Below, piece after piece: positions 1 through 11,678 of a stretch of 64,000 nucleotides of DNA (its first letter is position 1; each line of letters opens with the position of its first letter). This DNA is from Lasiosphaeria ovina. Taxonomy: Eukaryota; Ascomycota; Sordariomycetes; Sordariales; Lasiosphaeriaceae. The notes beneath the pieces are model-generated. The model was not told the origin of the DNA. It made no database searches and worked only from the letters and a program-made list of their open reading frames with translations. Where the stretch lies: the NCBI GenBank assembly GCA_033439765.1, contig JAULSN010000004.1, positions 5,652,001-5,716,000 on the forward strand, in the 5' to 3' direction. Both the position numbers and the translations under genes were made by a program.

Positions 1-2132
1 GAATGTCGAAATCTTCTCACCTACTCGGCACCTACCTTGAATATCTGCTTAGACCAAGTCCATTCCAACTGCTATAATCTATCTAAAATTACCACACTCA
101 AGTCCGTATAACCTTATTTGTGGTACCTGACTTGAGCTACCTTAATTACTACCTAGTACCTACCCCTCCGATCACATGGCAGATAATTCCATCCAACGTT
201 ACGCTGTAGGGTAATCTCGGCGACTTGGTGATGTCACAGCCTATTTATTTCCCGGAACTTGAAGACCACGCTTAAGACTCTCTTTGGCCATGGTAATATT
301 AGTCAGGACGTTTCACCTTGTGTTGGTCTACTCTACACAATAAACATATGGGTATATTTCCGTTGCATCATCTTCAAAGCACCGCTAGCAAAAATTCTGG
401 CTCAAGGGCGTCAAGCCCACTGCCTTTTCCCCATGATAAAATTTCTCCGCTCTAAACCCGTTTTTTTTGCAAAGTTTCTGTGTGGGTTTGGCTTTTCGTT
501 TCTCCAGCTCACCCCGCACCGAGCTTCCATCTTCTAAGAGTTGAAATGAGGGTGTACCTTGCATGACAGCCCTGAGATGTTGCCACTGCGGTGCCAGACC
601 ATTGTGAATTTTATTCACCTCGAGAAATGAAGAAATGCGAGATAAACTTCTACTTTTCCACACCATGTTCGGTTTTTTTCTTCTTTGTCTGTTCAAATCG
701 TACGAGGCGGTCAGGGGAGTGAGGAGGACGCTGAGCTAAGCCGGGACCACGGCCAGAAGCTTCCCCACAAGCCACTTAAGACGAAAAAAACTTATCTGGA
801 AACTCCGTTTTTTTACCCTCTTGCCCCCCTGAAACCTCCCCTCCCTTGTTAGGAAAGGGCCGCAAATCCGGGGCTCGGTCGCTCGGATGACCTTCCCGAT
901 AAGCGCGTCCGCACACCGAAGCAAGCCCTTTGATCGCCGCTTCCAAGTTGTCAATCGTGGCTTCTTCACATGCAAGCAAGAAGTGTGCAAAAGGGCTGAA
1001 CAGCAAGGGAGAATGCCATGTAACAAATGACCGCATTGGTTTCTTCTCTTTCTGCCCCTTTTCTAAGCATGGCCATGGATTTCATCCGTATCTCCAGCAA
1101 ACAGAAAAACTGGGCTCCCAGAACTGTGCCCATAGCCAAGCCAAACAAGCTCAAGACGCACGCTAGGCCCGCCCCACGTTTCTCTCTTAGTGAACAGTAT
1201 CAGGTATTCAAAATATGATTAAAATAATTCCAAAAAGGTACAACTAGCAGAACTGTTTTTGATAAACACGAAGAAAAAGAAAATTCGCGGATAATGCCCA
1301 CGAACAGTTCAGATATCCGATCATGTTCGGACATTGGGCTCGAGTTTGCGGGACTCGTCTGGTACAGTACAGGGTTCGATACGTTGGAGTGACCAACCAA
1401 GAGGCCAACACGTGTCTTTGTGTGTGGCCTTCTTTTGCTTGTTGGTTTCCGCCTTTAAACCATTTGACGGACGGGCTGAGAGATGACTCAAAATGAATGT
1501 GCTGTCTGGTCTGTCTCTCTATCCGTCACTCGCTCTGCAAAATACGTATGACGCCAAGTCTTGTGCGTTTGCGCACGCAGATCATGTTGGTGCTTCACCT
1601 ACCTACCTACTACGTAGTTACGGAATAGGCGGCTGTTCGTTTGCATTCCCCAAGCCAATGTCGTGATGTTTGTCCCCCAATCAGACAAAGGCGCGGCAAG
1701 TTGATGGCAACCCCCGAACGTACTCCGAACGGACACGTTAGGTTGTTGTGCTCTAGGGAGAGAGGAAGCAGGCAGACTTTGCTGGTACCTACCTCGACCC
1801 ATTTGAAGGCATACACTCGTACCTTCCCTCCTGTCAACCCGGCATGGACACCCCACAGATGGCCTGTAACCCTAACCCTGGCGCTCACGTCACTTGATTG
1901 ACATTGTGGTCGAATCTCAGAACTCACACATCGCACGTGCCCATTTGCGAATGCGACGGGCCGCGACCGATCGCCGCTTGTGCACCCACTCGACCAAGTG
2001 AGGAAGCCGAATGGTCCACCTGAGCTCGGCAGTTGCTCGTCGACCCATCCTGACCATCCTGAGCGCCCGCCCGACCCTACGGAATTCCTCTTCGGGTGAT
2101 CAACTTCGCATCCGAGGTGTGATGTGATTGTG
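1..2132. other. Intergenic, no gene recognised
   Basis: No reading frame here is longer than about 110 codons, and none resembles a family I know. Short frames overlap on both strands, which is typical of non-coding GC-moderate fungal DNA. The last few hundred bases are the presumed promoter and 5' leader of the RAD51 paralogue that starts at 2133. A CCTACCTACCTAC run occurs near 1600, one of several such tracts in the window. Confidence 0.6.
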
Positions 2133-3751
2133 ATGGACTACGCTGCGATCCACGGCCGAGACGTCTCGAGCTTTGACCTCCCATCGACCCGTAAGTTGCC
2201 AATAATTATCACAGTAAAAAGAAAACCTCGCTTCGCGACCCTTCCCCCTCCCCAATGAACTGGGATAAACTCGAGTAAACTGTGTGGATGGATTGCCCGG
2301 CTGACATGCCTACTCCCCCCAAGACCGCCTGCCCACCGTATCGGCGGCACAGGCATTGCAAGAGTTCCAGGACAAGAAGCGGAACTCCGTTTCCACTGGC
2401 CTCGCGACGCTCGATGCCTTGTTGGTCTCGGGCCTTGACGATGGCGGGTCCGGCGGCATCCAGAAGGGCCATGTGACCGAGATCTGGGGCCCGCCCGGGG
2501 TTGGGAAAACGGCACTTGGGTGTGTAGATGCCGAGACGGCCTCCTTGCCGTCATTCACACCGACGTCTGTCTGACCCTTTGCCAGAATTCAGCTCGCCGC
2601 CAACTGTCTACGTGGTGGCCGGGGAGTTGTGTGGGTAGGTCCGTCCATCCATTCTCCCTCCCCTGTCGGCCATCTGTTGGCCGGGTGCCCTTTAAGCGTA
2701 GAACCCCGTATCTTATTTCTGCAGATGGTTTTCATCTCGTCTCGAGCGAGCGCCTGCGCGCCGTCGTCGGGGCTGCCGGCGATGAGGGCGCCGTCGACCG
2801 CTTAGACGCCTTCACCCATTACGCATGTCCCAGTCTTCCACACCTAATCGCTCTCTTGTGCCGGCCAACAGCATCTTGCGTCCCCCAAACGGCATCTCTC
2901 GTCGTTGTGGATTCGCTGTCTGCCCTCGTAAACCACGCATATCCAAAGACAGCTGAGCCTCGCGGCGCGGCAGATGCCAAGGGCAAGAAAGGTGCGTAAC
3001 TATCTGTCGGCATGGCTCCGCTCAGTGCTCAACATCAGTCTCTCTAGGCCCATCGGTCTCGGCCCGAAGGCTCCAGGTGCTCCAGTATGTGATTGGGGGG
3101 TTTCAAAAGCTTGCCGCCACTCGAGACCTAGCCATTGTTGTCCTCTCCCAGTGTGCTACCAGGATGCAGGCAGAGCGCGGCGCTACCATCATTCCCGCGA
3201 TCAACGCAGGTGTTTGGGAACAGGGGGTCTCGACCAGACTCGTCTTGTTCCGTGGCTGGATCCAGGACGCATCGGAATCCCGCAGTGTGCATTTTGTGGG
3301 AATTCAGAAGCTTAACGGGAAGGCGAGTGCCGCCGCCGTTGACGGAGCCTGCGCCTTCAACATTGAGCCAGTAAGTCTTACAACAAACTACTGAGGCGAA
3401 TAAGATCACTAATCACTGAGATAGAGCGGCTTGGTCTCTGTGGACTGCGATAGCTCAGAGCGATCCCAGGTCCTGAAAGCTACGCCGGCCCCAAAGCGAA
3501 AGCTGGGCGACACCAACTTTGAGATCGCCGATAGCGACGATGAAGAATATGGCTGGGAGGAAGACGAGGACGCCGTTCCCGTTATGCCTTCGCAGTGGCA
3601 GGGAAGCGAAGATATCTTGCTCGGCAGACTTCCCGACAGTGACGAAGAAACACACCATGTTGACGACGATCTGACTGACACGCGCGACAACGAGGAGCCG
3701 GAATCAGCTGACAAGGAATCCAACGATGGCAACCCGGTCGAGCCCGAATGA
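2133..3751 (+). CDS. RAD51 paralogue (Rad55/Rhp55-like), 6 exons
   Basis: Predicted RecA/RAD51-family ATPase of 407 aa for homologous-recombination repair in the nucleus. Exons are 2133-2190, 2324-2519, 2586-2638, 2725-2991, 3048-3370 and 3425-3751; all phases agree. Walker A GPPGVGKT lies at residues 75-82 (K81, T82). Walker B is LVVVD with D165, followed by SLSAL. Downstream is a RAD51-like stretch (IVVLSQCATRM, VWEQGVSTRLVLFRGW). There is no N-terminal helix-hairpin-helix domain as in Rad51 itself, and the core begins almost at once, as in Rad55/Rhp55-type paralogues. The last 70 or so residues are strongly acidic. I am confident it is a RAD51 paralogue but less sure which one; Rad55/Rhp55 fits best, and an XRCC2/Rlp1 type is the alternative. 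The third intron appears to use an unusual GTCCGT donor, 4 nt after a better-looking GTAGGT. Confidence 0.86.
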
Positions 3752-6700
3752 GTGCTCATTTTCACCCATCACGCTGAGTTGCATCAGAAGGCCCCCTTGA
3801 AGCATCGGACCCGCCCCTTGAACAGCTTCCGCCCCGGAGTACGGGGCTACGTCCGGAACCCCCCCACGCAACTGTCATGACAAATCCGGCTCGCCTCCTC
3901 AATATCTCCACATCACACATGATCGGGCAAACCCGGCCTCATCTGCCGGTCGAGAAAGTGTCGGTCTAAGCTACGGGCGTCTGCATGGTGCCATTCCAGT
4001 CGTTCGACGACAATCAATCGGGGCTCACTAAGCTGCTCGTATAGTCAATCTACGGGCCCACGCCCACTCAAGTCTGGAATACTCCGAGGCAGTTATTACC
4101 CTCTCCCCAGCCGTTTTCGATATCTGCACACCCTCCACCAAAGGCCGGTGAGCATTGACATTGCGTCGGCCCGCATCTGTTCGGCAAGGCAAAAATCTTG
4201 ATCTTTTTCAACGGCTGAGAGGGTCCGAGCAGCAGTAGCAGCAGCACTACTACACTGACGCCTCCGGCTATTAGTTGCGCCTTTTTGCGCAATCGAGAGA
4301 CAGGAAAGAAGAAGCCGCAGTTCGGCGTGGCAACTAGGGCGGGTGGCATCGCAGAGGCGCCTCGGGATGCAGGCGCGGCCGTTCGCAGATGCCATGGCAA
4401 TCAATCGAACGTATAGAAGGTATCAAGGCATGTGGCGATCCTGAACCCCTCCTTTCAAAACAGCGTGGCCATGGCCATAGGGAGAGGGAAATGGGGGGAT
4501 GAGCTGCAGCCGGTACGCTTTCAGGCCGATTCAGCCTGCGTTGCAGGCCCGCTCGCTCAGTCCGGTGGTCCTCTTTTAGTTTGATGATACCGCGGCCTGT
4601 TGCCCAGGCCCATGCCCGTGCCTTTTAGTCTCTCTTATTGCAACCTCATAAAAATCCTCCGAAATAGAAGGCGATGTAGCGACGGGACAAAGAGGCAGCA
4701 AATCCCTAGGTATTCCATCAACCTCGGCTTGCTGCGTGCTAGTCTGAGCCTAGACCGCTCGCCTCGCCGGCAGTGGTGGTAGTAGTTAGTGGTGTTGTTC
4801 CTCTGATGACCAGCGGCCAGCCCATCGCATATTATCCCACAATTTTCCGATTTTGGCCAACCGACTCTCCCCCTCTCATCACCACATACTGTACAATACG
4901 TGACAGGGTTGTAACCTACCCTTTTTTTCTACTATGATAATACGTAAATGCCATCATCGGCGCACGCCGGCTGCCACCACAAGAACAATCAAAACACTTC
5001 CCCCTCCCACCCCTCCCCCTCAATCGCCCAACGCGCGTTTGCGTGCATAAACATGATGTGCGCCGGATATGCAGGCGCTCTTCCCCCTCGCGGGAAGAAT
5101 GGAGGGGGGATTCTTTTTTTCTTGTCTCCCACCTACCTGCCTACCCAGCCCTAAGTACCACTACTGTACCTGAATTCGAAGCCATCATCGCGATCGGTAC
5201 AGTACGATCCCTCGGACTGTAGATACCTCGTCCCGCATTTTGCAAAAGAAAAAAAAAGAATATTATATATAAAAAATAAAAAAACACGACGGCGGACATC
5301 GTGGCCTTGAGTATACAATGTATGTACATGTACATACCTGCGAAGTACGTCTGGCAATGATGGATGGTGGGGTTTGTTTATTGGGACACAGTATTTCCCC
5401 CGTTGCATGTTTGCGCGTGTGTGTTTGTTCCCCGCGGGGGGGGGGGTGTCATCGTATGTGTGTACAATACCTACATGATGAATGCGCGAGTGGTTGTGTT
5501 GTCTGCAGGTATCGTATATTCAGGGCTAGAGGGGCAGAGGGAGAGGGAGAGGGAAAGTCGAACCATCCTGCCGACCCCGCGCCAAAACATCGAATGATGA
5601 TACCCGAGCGATGGCCTTATGTTTTCTTTTTTTCTTTTCCTTTTTCTTTTCTTTCTTTTTACCCCTCCTCCCCAGTTTCGCTTTTTCCTTTCCGTCCCGT
5701 TCGTTTCCTGTCTTACTTTCGTCCGGAAGCGATGGTGATGATACCTGCGGAAGCAACGTACTCACGTACATGGCTGTCCGACTTATTGCCACGGACCGCG
5801 TGGGGACTGGGTTCTTTTCCCACTCCCCTTCCCTTCCCTCCCGTTGACGTATGGGAGCGTGGCCGGCGAATTATCTTGCCCTTTCTGTCGTCCCAGTTTT
5901 GCGGGATGTTCGGACTCGGTGAAAAGCGTGCAGCACGAGTCTGGGTTGCACAACATGCTGGAGGACACTCGAAGAGGAGACCTAAGCCGTCAGCAAGCAT
6001 TGTTATTGTTCCTGTTTCCCAATTCTTCTCCCCTTACGGCTTCTCAGCGGGCGCAATTCCTAGGTACGAGAGTCTTCCTCCTATCCCACCCTTCCGTATT
6101 GTCCGCCCCCCCCCCCCCCTCCGGAGTCACTGCTCCGGCCCGGCCGCACACACGCACAGAGACAGAGATATGAGGAGGAGGAGAGAGAGAGGCCACTAAA
6201 GAGGCCCCTATGTATGTGCGGTCGGACGGCTATGTAACGGCCCGCGCGGCGGCCCGTATGGACCTTTCGCAGCGCATCCATAGCATTCCGCTCACCGAGT
6301 TTACTATTACACCTGTCTGCTACTTTGTTACTATGTTCACACACAAAAGGAACAATGAGGTACGGACAAAGCCCATAGGGTACTTGTTGACTTGGCTTAG
6401 CTTGACTTGACTTACCTTTGAAGGTACTTGAAGTGTTTTTTTTTGAGAGCCTAGCCCTCTGTTTTCCGGTGTGGGATTTGTAAATGGGGTGGATGGACGT
6501 CTTGTCCTGCGCCGTTTGTAGTCTCTGCCCTGTGATCTAGGGCAGGCAGAAAAGCAGACAACTAAGTGTGTCACGATGGCCAGACGGTCTTGTCTCGTTT
6601 CCCCGTGGGGTGATGTTGCTGATGCTGTCCTCGTCATTGTTTTTATTTTTGTGTACAATTCTACCTCTTCTTGCGTGTCTGTCTGTGGGTGCGATTTGCC

Positions 6701-9213
6701 ACCAACACCCACCGGTTCCGGGCTGAATGGGAATTATTGCTGGCATGCTGTGTGACGGGGACCAGAGTACCAAAGGCACGTATGAAAGTCTCCGTGTATT
6801 GCACCTCTGACTGTCACCTGAAATACAGGCAAGAGCCGGCCACAGTGAGTTGCAGCTGCAAGCATCCGTGTCTAATTTGTTTATTTGTTATCGTTTATCT
6901 TGCTTTCTCTGTAGAAGGGGAGACAAATGTACTGCCTGCTTTTCACGTATGACGATTGCTTACAGCTAGCTTTATCAAGTCACATTATCAGAATGTCAGC
7001 TTTGGCGCATGGACGAATGAACTATGTAAGGGATGGTATTGCATGCTTGAGGCTGTGAAGAAATGTGAACAAGAAGAAAATACTAGATTCTTTTTTTGCT
7101 TCTTTCTATGGGTATGTAATATTTGGGTTTCAAGGCGCCTCGAGTCTCAACCGTTTCCTCAGTTATTCTTGCTTAAAGTGGCAGCAACTAGTATCCTTTC
7201 CAGCCAAATGTCTGGCCTTACCTAAGGGGTTCGGTTGAGATAGACGTGTCCTGGTATTGTTGATAAAACCGTCCTGTGTATTGTTGAATAATATGTACTT
7301 CATATATAGATAGGAAACTTTGTATGCCCAGTACCTAACTAACGGGCTAGCTTCCCCAGATTCCTATGGATGCTGGTGCAGGTCGCAAGATGTAGTTTCT
7401 TTTCTTCCTCCTTTCCTTTAGTTTTCTTCTTGGGCTTCCTCTCCATAGCACCGAGGAGCGAGAAACGCCTCGTCGTAGTTGTTTCTATTTGTTCTTCTCG
7501 TTATGCCAGGGCAAAGACCAACCCCTGACACTCTATCCTGTCTTTTGCCATGTCTCCCAACGCGAGGCAAAGAGAAAGGGGGGGAAGCCCAAAGTTTAGC
7601 CCGTAGGTGTTGGGTGCTAGATGAGAGACTATGTTGACGGGAAGTTGACGGGTCTTCTGAGATGGTTCAGGACACTATTGGCAGCGCCCTTTTATGGTAT
7701 GGTTTCACTGTTGCCATTGATGACCAGGGGCGTGGGAGTCTACTGGCCGAGCCGGGAAAGGAATCCGAAAGTTGATTTTCTTGAGCTTTAACTCTTATCC
7801 TTTCTCTGTCTTGTTGTTCAAGGTCCCAGGCTACAGTGTTATTGACTTACTGGTGAGATAGGCTTTATGGATTATGTTTATGATCTTGTTTCTATTATTG
7901 ACATTGCCCTCTCTTGGTAGATCTGGCGAACGAATGCTCGGTGACTTGCCAAGGCTGGTTAACCACTGCTCTTGGTAGTTATTTGATAAGGCGCTCTCGG
8001 TTCTCGATCCTAAAGAGGCATGGAAAATGCGGACGAATGGTGAGTTTCTGAATGGATTTAACTGTTTCAAGAGAATTGGACCAGGTACTTGTAAGAGGTT
8101 CTCCAACTGAGGCTTTTCGGATGCCCATCATAGTTAAGGGTCGTATTTAAACATACAATGGAAATATCTCCGGGTTAACAACAAAATTATATTTGGGATA
8201 TCCCTTTCTCTAAACCATCAGACTATGGGATAGCTTTATTCACGAGTCGTCCGGATTGATAGACGTACAACTTATAATTATGTTAGTTCGCGGCAAATGC
8301 GTGTGCTTGCTTTTAGCGTGTGCGTGGTGATGGGTATAAGCTATTTCACTTTTGTGTGTGATAGATCTAACTCTGGAAGTCCCTCCTTGAGCATAGTCTC
8401 CCAGAGCAGACGAAATATTATATTACATTTATATGTTATGTTAGTTAAGTTGTAATTTTCATGTTAATATATCCAGGAGTGCAAACTCAATGGTGTAATC
8501 TGAAGCTGCTAGAATTCTAGTGAGGGTGGCCTTGATGGTAAATAGGATTACCTAACCTTGGCTCTTGGGTTCAAGTGGAAAGACTCCCATCTGTAACTAA
8601 GAATAGCAGGCAGACCACAACTGTTAGTTCTATACTAGATCAAGATGAATATAATATGCTAGACCTTTAGAAGAGGGAAAGTGGTTTGCAGAACGCCATG
8701 TTGCGCCGTGTCTTCGTGTCTTCGTTCCCCTCTGGCAGTTACAGAAGACTTCCAAGTCAAAGATAATGCCGAGTGAAAAGCTAATTAGCTGCCTTGCGCT
8801 TTATCTTTTGGGGTGAGCAGAGTGACAGAATCCCGAGAAAGAGTCTAAAGTGGTCTCGTTCCAAGATCAATGGGCAATAGCAAAACGGTGTAACTCGGCC
8901 TCCCACTTCACTCGCCCGGAAATAATACCGGCCTACCTAGGTACCTAGACGCTCGACTTTCCTGTTGAGCACGGGATGGATAGCCGCGAGAGACCCTTAT
9001 TGCCACAGTCTTCTTCATTTTTCTTATTTATCTCTCTCTTGTTCTCTCCTCAATAGTTGGTGCCGTTCTTGTTGTTTCTATTCCTCTCTATCAGGGAGGC
9101 TTCAACGTAAAACCCTACCCCTGGTTTTTAAAGTCTACAGAATCTAAGTTGCGGGCCACAAAACATGGGACGACAAAATAGAGATATCAAGCAAAAAGAA
9201 AATGGGACGTTTG
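3752..9213. other. Long intergenic region, no gene recognised
   Basis: This is 5.5 kb without a supportable gene. The longest open frame (5318-6199,+) covers pyrimidine-rich and poly-C/G tracts (TTTCTTTTC near 5620-5665, a G run near 5440, a C run near 6105) and has no family features. From about 7200 to 8700 the DNA is more AT-rich, for example near 8400-8470. No rRNA, snRNA or recognisable transposon ends were seen. Remnants too degraded to read by eye cannot be excluded. Confidence 0.55.
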
Positions 9214-9321
9214 AGGTCATGCCCGGGTTCGAACCGGGGTTACTGGAAGACTTGAAAGCGGGGCGCCAACTTGCGGCGCCCATGTCAAAATCCAGAGTGA
9301 TAACCACTACACTACACAACC
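9214..9321 (-). tRNA. tRNA-Gln (TTG), intron-containing
   Basis: Reading the minus strand from 9321, the 5' acceptor arm GGTTGTG pairs with CATGACC at 9215-9221, allowing G-U pairs. A D-arm follows (GTGTAGTGGTTATCAC), then anticodon stem CTGGA, loop TTTTGA and anticodon TTG. An intron of roughly 36 nt comes just 3' of the anticodon, then the closing stem TCCAG. The T-arm is perfect: CCCGG, loop TTCGAAC, CCGGG. The mature RNA would be about 72 nt, normal for tRNA-Gln. The interruption one base 3' of the anticodon is the canonical nuclear tRNA intron site. Exact intron ends are not certain. Confidence 0.88.
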
Positions 9322-11678
9322 GTTGGGGACATTCGAGGTTGTTGAGTTTCGGTCTGGTTATACGTATTTAATAAGCCGCCCATCCAGTCCTTTAGAGTTT
9401 GGTTTTGCTATCTGGAAACGACTTCGTTTTAAACTTCCTCCATGCTAGTATTCAGGGAAAAAATCCCGTTCTCCATCCTACCCTAGTCCAAACCCATTAC
9501 CTGCAGGCAATGGTGATGCTAACATTGATACAGATAAATATACCGAGACTTGCAATGACGTGGTCAAGTTGTGTCAAAGTGGTAAAGTCGAAAGGCTCTC
9601 ACCGAGGTAACAAATGCCCCCTAAAGTAAACCCCCAGACTCCTTACTAGCTATTACTAGGTACGAGTGCCTATTTGCGTGCAACATATGCATTACCTTGA
9701 GCGTAAATCTGCTCGGATTCAATCCGGACTTTTAGTTTGGACATTGGCCAGAAGACGCGTTGGAACATGCAAGTTGTCCTGTTAAAGCGCCCCCCAGAGA
9801 GGAAATGACGCCGCCGCAAAGCGACCGAATAGGGACCGCCAAGCATCAAAGCGTAGTCTGTTCCTCTGGCTGAGGTTGCAGCCCGGCGGATTTGCACTAG
9901 GATTTGCGGTGATCCTACCAGTAACGGCGGGTTTTGGTGTGTTACGCAGACCCGGTTGCCAGTTGGCGCGGCCATCAGAGACAGATCCAAAAGAAAAAAA
10001 CCGTTTGATCCCGGTGGTCTGGCAACGGCATACGGGCGAAAACGCCATCCATCAATGAGGTGGTTTGGATGTTAGACCCAGCAGCGGCTCTCTTGCTCTC
10101 TTTAAGTCGCTGGAAGGCAGCCCGTGAAATTGCACTATCTACCCGCAACCTCTGGGCAAGACCGGCCCGTAGCGGGCCAGGCCCAGGGCAAGGTTAGCGG
10201 GCGGGCAGACTTCAAGCCATTGGCGTCATGCGCCTGGAACCTTTGCCGCTCCCTGTCGCGTATTTATGGCCTTTCCCGAAGTCGTCCCAAGGCTAGGCGC
10301 CCTGGCCGGTCCCATTGTCGGTAGCCGCTACCTGTGGCTTTGGCGGTTTTGGACTTTAGGGTCTGCGACGGGCGATTTACGGAGAGATGATGTGTGTCAA
10401 ACCCCACACTTGCACTACCTAAGTGTGATATCCTAGCGATTCCCAGTCCGCCCAGAGAGAAACAACGTTTGAATTTCTCCAACTCTCGTCGTATCGAATC
10501 GTACGAAGTCCTCTCTCTGGGCTCCGGCGCGTGGTTAGGTGCCATAGGAATGGAAATGGAAAGGAACAGCGCCATCCTGCAGGTCCGCTGCCGACGGGCT
10601 GCAGGATGCGTGGGGACCTGCAGGTGTCAGGGACCAGACCCAACGTTATTAGCTCCCCGCCTTTTTCCATAAATTAAATCTCACAAGCAAATTGCAGCTA
10701 TTGGGTAGAGCTTCCCAACCTGTCACCTGGAGGTGAGATTATAGATAAGCCCGGCCGTCGAAAAGGAGGCGGCGGGCAGCATTCTCTTCCATTGCTCCAA
10801 AGATGAAATTGGCTGCTCCCAAGGGAACGGAGCTAGCGACCTAACTGTGGGATCACTAGGTGGTCAATACTGTAAACTGTTAGGCCCGTGAGGCTTGGAC
10901 TGATTCTTCCGGTGTCCCTGTTCCAGAAAAAATTCAAGGGGCGTTACCTATTGTTCCCGGCTAGCTAGACTAACCCCAAAACACCCGCCGAGCCAAGCTG
11001 TTCCTGCATCGGCCGTTGGCCCCTCGGCACCCGAGGGCTTCTCCTGGCCTCCGTTTCTGTCGTGCCACCATCATGCTCATTTTTCTTCCTGTCCCTTTGG
11101 TTCATCTTGTCAGCTATCTCTAGGTAAATCTGCCGAGAAGGGCATGCATCGGCGTCTCTGTCCTGTCGAACGCGTAGTTCTGGAGCGGGCCGGCCTCGAT
11201 CTTACGGTTTCAGTATTTCCGGTCCCATCGATGAAACAATAGACAGCAATCGCGTCCTTGCCAAGACTTACCAGCTCTACCCTCAACAGCCTCGACGGCC
11301 TCGACCGCGCGACCGCGACCCAGGAGCTCGGCCAGCCTCTCACCTTCCGGCCGCCAGCGAGACACCCCTGCCTCTTTCCCTCGAAAGTATACCAAGTGCG
11401 CCCCCCCTTGGAAAAGTCGGGCGAAGTGGGTTTTCGAAGGTCTGAGGATTGGGGACGTCTGGACAGGAACATCCTCGCTCGCGTTCGACACCACGGCTTT
11501 TTGGGCAGCGAAAATTCAGGACGAAACCTCGCGCCGCAACTCGGCTCCCCGTCTTGGAGTCTTGGACTACTAATCAATTGATATATATTCCGCTCCTTTT
11601 TGGTACTTGGAGTACGACTTGCCGCGCACCGACATTTCTGGTTCCCCTTCTATAGGATCCCGAGCCGTGGGCTTCGGG
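9322..11678. other. Intergenic, including GYP5-like upstream region
   Basis: No coding frame recognised. The segment from about 10,700 is the likely promoter and leader of the TBC-domain gene. The frame of that gene stays open upstream to about 11,607 without an ATG, and a CTATAG acceptor-like sequence ends at 11,655. A short upstream exon, or a 5'-leader intron, is therefore possible. Confidence 0.55.

Noticed and set aside
5318..6199. 293-codon plus-strand ORF
   Set aside because: It covers pyrimidine runs and homopolymers, has no family motif and overlaps equally open frames on both strands.
7831..8106. 91-codon minus-strand ORF in the AT-richer gap
   Set aside because: Protein-like in places but no recognisable family, no splice context and no neighbouring coding signal.
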